Of a stretch of DNA of 23,663 bases, positions 19,559 through 23,663 are shown in pieces (within the stretch, counting starts at the first letter, position 1; the number at the start of each line of letters is the position of its first letter). Source of the stretch: Salpingoeca rosetta (lineage: Eukaryota > Opisthokonta > Choanoflagellata > Craspedida > Salpingoecidae); contig NW_004754932.1 of the NCBI RefSeq assembly GCF_000188695.1, forward strand, positions 244,098-267,760, in the 5' to 3' direction. Made by a program: the position numbers and the translations under genes. Below the pieces are notes generated by a model. That model saw only the letters and a list, made by a program, of their open reading frames with translations, had not been told where the DNA came from and ran no database searches.

Positions 19559-20195
19559 CAGCGTAGCGTCTGCATTCTTCATGCTTGTCTGTGTGTCTGC
19601 GTGTGTGTGTGTGTCTGTCTGTGTGTCTGTCTGTGTGTGTGTGTGTATGAGTGAGCGAAAGAGAGAAAAGAGGTTTGTAGTGTTGCTTGGCTTGCGTTGT
19701 TACACAAATTGTTGGGATGCTTGCGTTGACAGTGCCGCAAAGAAGCAAGCCTTGTTGATTGCGCACACACGTGTGCTTGTGTTTGTTGATCACTTCATGC
19801 TACCTGTTTCATTGAGTTGAATGGGTTGTTTACTGTACATAGATTGAATAAGGGCATTCACAATACAAGGGTGCATATGAGCAAACCCTTAAACGCACTT
19901 GTACATGCAGGGCCGAGCTATTTTGTCGTCAGCGAGAGCTTGGTGGTGATAAAGACGAAAATGTGGCGTGAGGTGGCAGGTCGTAAGCATATAAACAAAC
20001 AACACCTGCACAGAACTTCACATGTGCGGAGCTGATGCAGCTTGCACACGCACAACTCAAGCTCGACACAGTTGGTACACGCGAGCATGTACACACGCGC
20101 ACGCATGTACACGCACGCAAGCATGTACACGCACGCATGTACACACACGCACGCAACTCATACACACACGAACATGTAACTCCAACACGCGCACA
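19559..20195. other. Convergent intergenic region between the receptor and the E2 gene
   Basis: It should hold the 3' UTRs of both convergent genes. It contains GT/CT-rich simple repeat at 19585-19650 and a minisatellite at about 20080-20165. I see no AATAAA on either strand and no supported ORF. The long Cys/Val frames here are repeat artefacts. Confidence 0.7.
20080..20165. repeat. TGTACACGCACGCA-type minisatellite
   Basis: About five imperfect copies of a 16-22 bp unit (GCATGTACACGCACGCA variants) make up this stretch. It lies just beyond the E2 stop codon (20196-20198, minus strand), so it is probably in that gene's 3' UTR. Confidence 0.85.
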
Positions 20196-22247
20196 TTAAA
20201 AGTTGAGCGTGGGCGATTGCGCCGTGTCGTCGGTAAATGGGGTGGCAACCTCCAGCCTGCCTGCCCACGATATCAGGTCGTCTGCCTCTGCATCCGTCCG
20301 CGACGTCATCGGCCGCGGGGACACGGGCGTGTGGTGCTGGGCGTGAAGTAATGATGGAGATGGAGATGGGGGCGGGAAGTGCACGGGGGTGCTGGCTCTG
20401 CTCGCTTCACTCCCCACGCTGCTGATGCGGCTGAGGCGCGGTTTGCGGGGGGAATGGCGGTGGTTGTCGCGATGCAGCAGGCTCGTGTGGCTGGCGTTGC
20501 GGCTCAGATCTGGCTGGGGTGATGTCGATGCAGACACGAGCGAGGTGACAGACCACCCCGACGACACCTTTGGCAAGTTGGGAATCACGACAGTCGCAGG
20601 TGCACCCCGGCGCGGGCTCACGGGCGCGGCTGTGGCATTGGAGGGGGTGGCTGTGGGCGTGGTGGTGAAAGTGTGTTTCGTTGGCGATGATGATATGACT
20701 GGAGCAGAGCGGAGGGCGCGGGCAGATGCAAGCGGGGTGGAGGCTACACGTCGCCCCATCCGCGAGCCGGGTGCACTGCCCGCCTGCAGCAAATTCTGGC
20801 GCGCTGCAGGGTGTGGCCACATGCGAACACCAGCACTACCACCGCTGCTGCTGCTGCTGGTGCTGGTGCTATTGCGGTGGTTGTGGTAACTGGCGGACGA
20901 AGCCGTGGACGTGGTGTAATGCTTGCCTCTTGTGGCCGTGCGACTGTGTGGGTGTCGGTTACGGGTTCTCTCGTGGTTGTGCGTGCGCCCACTGTAACCG
21001 CGCGTGTCAAATCCGCGCGTGTCAAATCCGTAGCCATCACCGTCAAAGTCGTCAGGGCGGCTGTCCCCGTCAGTGATACGGCGCGTTGACCCGGTTATTT
21101 TCCAGGACGCACGGTACTCTTCATAGTGCACGGGCACGGCTTGCAAGCGGCGTTGCTGTGTGGCGGGGCGCTGCTGCGACTGACGCGTGGTTGGGCGCGA
21201 TGCGCGCTGATTCTGCTGTTGCTGCTGTTGCTGCTGTTGTTGTCGTTGCTTGCGAAGGCGCTCCTGCTGCTGCATTTGTTGCATGCGGTAGGGCGGCAGC
21301 CCGGCGTGCACGCGCAGGCTGGCCTCTGAGCACTGCTGAACGAACCGCTGGTAGGCGTCGCGCTTGAAGCGGTACAGGTTTGCTGCCGGCGCGTTGACGG
21401 CGGAAGGGAGATGGGGCTTGGACAGCAGTCGCTGCACATCGCGCAGCAGCTCCACATAGGAGTTGGCGGGTCGCTGCGAGGGATTGCGCCCAGCCGGTGG
21501 TGGTGGTGGTGGTGGTGGTGGTGGTGTGTGTGGCGTGCACGGCGGCGCGCGTGAAGGCGAAGGCGAAGACGAAGACGGCGTGTGGTGTGGGTCATCTCCA
21601 TCGTTGTTGACCTCGGTGTTGGGTGTGATGCTGCGGCGTGCGCGCGCGTGGTCACTCAGCGGCGTCCGTGGTGGAGGTGCTGCCTGCATTGGTTGGGGCT
21701 GGTTCCAGCGCTCAAGCGTGGGCATGCACACGAGGCCGGTGACTGGGTGGACGTTGGGGTGGTAGGGGATGGTGAGGAACTGCACGCGCGGCGGGACGGC
21801 GGGAGATTCCTCGTCGAAGGTGAGCTGCAGCCTGAAGCACGCCTCGGCGTAGTCCTGTTTGGGCAACCCCGAGATGAGGACGCTCCAGTTGAGCCACACT
21901 TTGGACGGCGGTGCCTTGCTGGCCCTTGCCGCAGGAGATCCAATGTGGTTGTGGTTGTTGACGGTATCGCTGTCGTCGTCGTTACCGTTGTCGTTGTCGT
22001 CATGGTGGTCGTTATCGCTGACGTTGACGGTGCCCCTGCCCACATTTTCGCCTGCTGCCTCTGCTGTGGTTTGCTTTCTGCGTTCTGTTGTTGGTTCCTG
22101 CTGCACGTCGTCGTCGTCGTCGTTGTCGTCGGCATGATTGTTGTCGTGCGCGTCAATGGACGGTGACATCACCAGGACACCCGGGATTGGATGCAAGTGC
22201 AACAGCTGGCGCTCCCGGCGTGCATGCAGCACGCCCCGCGCAAGCAT
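20196..22247 (-). CDS. UBE2U-like: UBE2U-like ubiquitin-conjugating enzyme (E2) with two large insertions and a disordered tail
   Basis: The call is E2-type ubiquitin transfer through an active-site cysteine. With the start at 22247, residues 1-16 form helix 1 (MLARGVLHARRERQLL), GVLVMSP leads into the sheet, WSVLISG is near 117-126, IPYHPNVHPVTG is followed by the catalytic Cys174 (21726-21728), and W181 follows. The crossover helix SYVELLRDVQRLLSKP begins at 263, then the AANLY and YQRF helices. HPN is intact, with one extra residue before Cys, as in UBE2H and UBE2U. A distal YEEYRASW (about 374-382) resembles the Tyr/Trp motif after the UBC domain of UBE2U. An Asp/Asn-rich insert (33-115) and a Pro-rich insert (185-262) interrupt the fold. 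They could be unrecognised introns, but both are open in frame. The rest is poly-Gln and Ser-rich. An upstream in-frame ATG at 22349 would add 34 repeat-derived residues. Confidence 0.8.
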   Translation of the reverse strand: MLARGVLHARRERQLLHLHPIPGVLVMSPSIDAHDNNHADDNDDDDDVQQEPTTERRKQTTAEAAGENVGRGTVNVSDNDHHDDNDNGNDDDSDTVNNHNHIGSPAARASKAPPSKVWLNWSVLISGLPKQDYAEACFRLQLTFDEESPAVPPRVQFLTIPYHPNVHPVTGLVCMPTLERWNQPQPMQAAPPPRTPLSDHARARRSITPNTEVNNDGDDPHHTPSSSSPSPSRAPPCTPHTPPPPPPPPPPAGRNPSQRPANSYVELLRDVQRLLSKPHLPSAVNAPAANLYRFKRDAYQRFVQQCSEASLRVHAGLPPYRMQQMQQQERLRKQRQQQQQQQQQQNQRASRPTTRQSQQRPATQQRRLQAVPVHYEEYRASWKITGSTRRITDGDSRPDDFDGDGYGFDTRGFDTRGYSGRTHNHERTRNRHPHSRTATRGKHYTTSTASSASYHNHRNSTSTSSSSSGGSAGVRMWPHPAARQNLLQAGSAPGSRMGRRVASTPLASARALRSAPVISSSPTKHTFTTTPTATPSNATAAPVSPRRGAPATVVIPNLPKVSSGWSVTSLVSASTSPQPDLSRNASHTSLLHRDNHRHSPRKPRLSRISSVGSEASRASTPVHFPPPSPSPSLLHAQHHTPVSPRPMTSRTDAEADDLISWAGRLEVATPFTDDTAQSPTLNF
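21211..21248 (-). repeat. Poly-Gln codon run in the E2 gene
   Basis: Mixed CAG/CAA codons encode about ten Gln residues after RLRKQR, downstream of the UBC domain. It is coding low complexity. Confidence 0.9.
21496..21525 (-). repeat. (CCA)n poly-Pro run in the E2 insertion
   Basis: About ten CCA/CCG Pro codons lie inside the Pro-rich insert between the catalytic-site region and the crossover helix of the E2. It is in frame and open. Confidence 0.9.
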
Positions 22248-22276
22248 CCGTCCTGCGTGTGGTGTGGTGTGTATTG

Positions 22277-22329
22277 TGTGGGCTCCGAGTGGGCTTTGAG
22301 TGGGCTCCGAGTGGGCTCTGTGTGGGTGG
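22277..22329. repeat. 11-bp GAGTGGGCTCC tandem repeat
   Basis: About five units occur in a row (variants GGGCTCC, GGGCTTT, GGGCTCT). The in-frame extension of the E2 upstream of 22247 reads through this repeat, an argument against that extension being real protein. Confidence 0.9.
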
Positions 22330-22351
22330 GTTGAGAGGCGAGGACGCACCA

Positions 22352-22475
22352 GCGATTAATTGTATGCTTCGCTGGGGTGAATCGTCTCTTCGGGCCCGTT
22401 CACAGCGAGTAATTGTGATTGCTGGCGAGTATTGGCGAAACTGGTGGTCGGTGTGCGTTCGTGGCGAGTAATTGT
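22352..22475. promoter_or_regulatory. Four GCGAKTAATTGT-like motif copies
   Basis: Copies are GCGATTAATTGT at 22352, GCGAGTAATTGT at 22405, GCGAGTATTGGC (degenerate) at 22425 and GCGAGTAATTGT at 22464. The TAATTG core resembles a homeodomain-type site. Factor identity is unknown. Confidence 0.5.
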
Positions 22476-22556
22476 TTTCTGCTGACTCACATGTGCAGCG
22501 ATTGGCGCGCCGTGTTTGGCGCCAGTTGCCGTTCGAAGAGAAACCGTCCACTGGAT

Positions 22557-22876
22557 ATGGCGGAGTCTGATGTGTGCTTTGAGTGTGGGGGGAGTTCAAC
22601 GTACTGCAACGAATGTACACGCTGTTCAAGGGTGCTTCACAAACAGTGTGCGGCCCTAATGCGCATGCAGCATGGAGCGGTCACGTTGATCTGTGTGCAG
22701 TGCATGCAGCCACATGAGGAGGCTCCGGCTGGGTTCATTCCTCCTTCACGTGAGTGTGTGTGCATGTGCATGTGTGTGCATGTGTGTGCATGTGTGTGCA
22801 TGTGTGTGCATGTGTGTGCATGTGTGTGCATGTGTGCATGTGTGCTTGTGCTTGTGCTTGTGCTTGTGCTTGTGAT

Positions 22877-22923
<47 letters not shown>

Positions 22924-23663
22924 ATGTGTGTTGGATCGTTGCTGTTGCAAGTCGTAACTGAGTTGCGTTTCGTGTGTCTGCTTCAGATATCATGGGCTCG
23001 TTTCCGCCTCCCCGCAAACAACCACAAGTGCTTGTCCCGGAAACCCAGGACTCAAGTGCGTCGCAGCGTGTCCAGTCCCAAGGCTCGACCTTCGATGAGA
23101 CGCAGTCCCAGGATGGAGACATCATGGCACCCCGGTCTTCGCAAGCTGCGTCTCTTGTGTTTGGAGGACGCCCCCTTCCTCTTTCCCAATCACGGGTGGG
23201 CTCTTCTCGAGCACGAGTGTCTGCTTCTGACTCGCAGGACTCTAATACATCTCGGCGGCGTGTCCAGTCCCAAGGCTCGACCTTCGATGAGACGCAGTCC
23301 CAGGAGGGAGACAGCATGGTACCCCGGTCTTCGCAGGATACAATGAACCCCACCCAATCGTTATTGGCGCCTCGCGAAGAGCCGTCGTCGTCGTCGGCTA
23401 AACGGTCCAAGCGAGCAGGCGGCAACAGGACCAGGGGGAAGGACGCCAATCCCAGGGGCCCGCTGGTATCGTGCCCTATGTGCCCGTGTGCCTCCGTGCA
23501 TGCCCGATTGTATGTCTGTGACTTCGTCTGTGTCTGTATAAGTGTGTGTTTCCATGTATGTGCGCGTGCATGCCTGCATTTGGCTGGCCACGCTCTCATG
23601 ATTGTGTTCGCTTGCAGATTCCCTGGACCAGGCGTTTTGAGGGGATGACGTTGGACGAGGCGC
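22557..23663 (+). CDS. PHD-finger protein with an SQ/TQ cluster (3' partial)
   Basis: Exons are 22557-22749, 22987-23465 and 23618 to beyond the window. Exon 1 encodes a C4HC3 finger: C7, C10, C20, C23, H28, C31, C46 and C49, with spacing C-x2-C, C-x2-C, x4, H-x2-C, x14, C-x2-C, typical of PHD zinc fingers that read histone tails. Exon 2 encodes a disordered region with 13 Ser-Gln or Thr-Gln dipeptides in about 110 residues, then a basic stretch (SSSSAKRSKRAGG) that may be a nuclear signal. Exon 3 starts IPWTRRFEGMTLDEA and continues off the window. Introns are GTGAGT...TTCAG (phase 1) and GTATCG...TGCAG (phase 0). An in-frame upstream ATG at 22491 would add 22 residues. A chromatin or DNA-damage role is inferred only from these motifs. 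Confidence 0.75.
22750..22986 (+). other. Intron 1 of the PHD gene, with TGTGCA, CTTGTG and TG repeats
   Basis: The donor is C|GTGAGT and the acceptor is CTGCTTCAG|AT. Most of the intron is (TGTGCA)n, about five CTTGTG units and a (TG)22 run ending near 22922. Confidence 0.85.
23067..23143 (+). repeat. 77-bp internal duplication in the PHD gene, copy 1
   Basis: It matches 23259-23335 at a 192-bp offset with about four mismatches. Both copies encode RVQSQGSTFDETQSQ followed by GD and PRSSQ, so the duplication doubled the number of SQ/TQ sites. Confidence 0.95.
23259..23335 (+). repeat. 77-bp internal duplication in the PHD gene, copy 2
   Basis: This is the partner of 23067-23143. The preceding QDSSASQ and QDSNTSR segments also resemble each other, so the true repeat unit is probably near the full 192 bp, with a less conserved half. 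Confidence 0.95.
23466..23617 (+). other. Intron 2 of the PHD gene
   Basis: The donor is CTG|GTATCG and the acceptor is CGCTTGCAG|ATT, phase 0, 152 bp, GT-rich. Reading through it gives a Cys/Val-rich tail ending at a TGA at 23646-23648, which I regard as spurious. Confidence 0.72.

Larger units (their letters stand above)
22248..22556. promoter_or_regulatory. Divergent intergenic region between the E2 (-) and PHD (+) genes
   Basis: About 300 bp separates the two start codons. It holds an 11-bp tandem repeat on the E2 side and four copies of a TAATTG-like motif on the PHD side. No TATA box is evident. A CACACGCAG just upstream of the E2 ATG on the minus strand could be a splice acceptor, so the E2 may have an upstream 5' exon. 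Confidence 0.55.

Noticed and set aside
20080..20165. CRISPR-like or other ordered repeat array
   Set aside because: Units are short, imperfect and contiguous, with no spacers. This is a eukaryotic minisatellite in a 3' flank.
22248..22349. N-terminal extension of the E2 to the ATG at 22349
   Set aside because: The 34 extra residues come mostly from an 11-bp tandem repeat and have no E2 similarity. MLARGVLHARRERQLL at 22247 already fits the first E2 helix.

Overview
This is a protein-coding stretch of a GC-rich eukaryotic genome, most likely a choanoflagellate (Salpingoeca/Monosiga type). The reasons are spliceosomal introns of about 150-270 bp, GT-rich microsatellites inside introns, and a receptor joining EGF, TNFR-like, cohesin/BIG/dockerin-like, transmembrane, PTB and tyrosine-motif parts. 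The species call is inference from architecture and composition, not from a database search.

Region 1 (1-19558, + strand) is one giant gene whose 5' end lies before the window. A single exon of more than 17 kb encodes an EGF array and then three tandem modules of about 1500 residues each. Each module has degenerate TNFR-type cysteine repeats, a core resembling the TMEM132 family (a Cys-Cys beta domain ending LPxxWF, a cohesin-like domain and three BIG/Ig-like domains), further BIG-like domains, a second cohesin-like domain, a linker with two furin-type sites, a dockerin-like Ca-binding pair and a beta domain. A membrane-proximal domain, a Thr/Ser stalk and one transmembrane helix follow. The stop codon at 17223-17225 appears to lie in an intron. 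Splicing through three phase-compatible introns completes a PTB domain and joins it to an acidic region and an array of seven Tyr motifs, ending at 19558. About 6283 residues fall inside the window, with a cytoplasmic part of about 849 residues. A 1001-bp tract is nearly identical between modules 1 and 3, with 5 differences.

Region 2 (19559-20195) is a convergent intergenic stretch with GT-rich and TGTACACGCACGCA-type repeats.

Region 3 (20196-22247, - strand) encodes a ubiquitin-conjugating E2 resembling UBE2U. It keeps the catalytic Cys but carries two large low-complexity insertions and a long disordered tail.

Region 4 (22248-22556) is a divergent intergenic region with four copies of a GCGAKTAATTGT-like motif. 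Region 5 (22557 to the window end, + strand) is the start of a gene encoding a C4HC3 PHD-type finger followed by a dense SQ/TQ cluster that contains an internal 192-bp-offset duplication. It runs off the window.

The receptor is the most novel object here: a TMEM132-type adhesion ectodomain, triplicated, with matched cohesin and dockerin domains separated by protease sites, fused to an intracellular PTB and phosphotyrosine-type scaffold.
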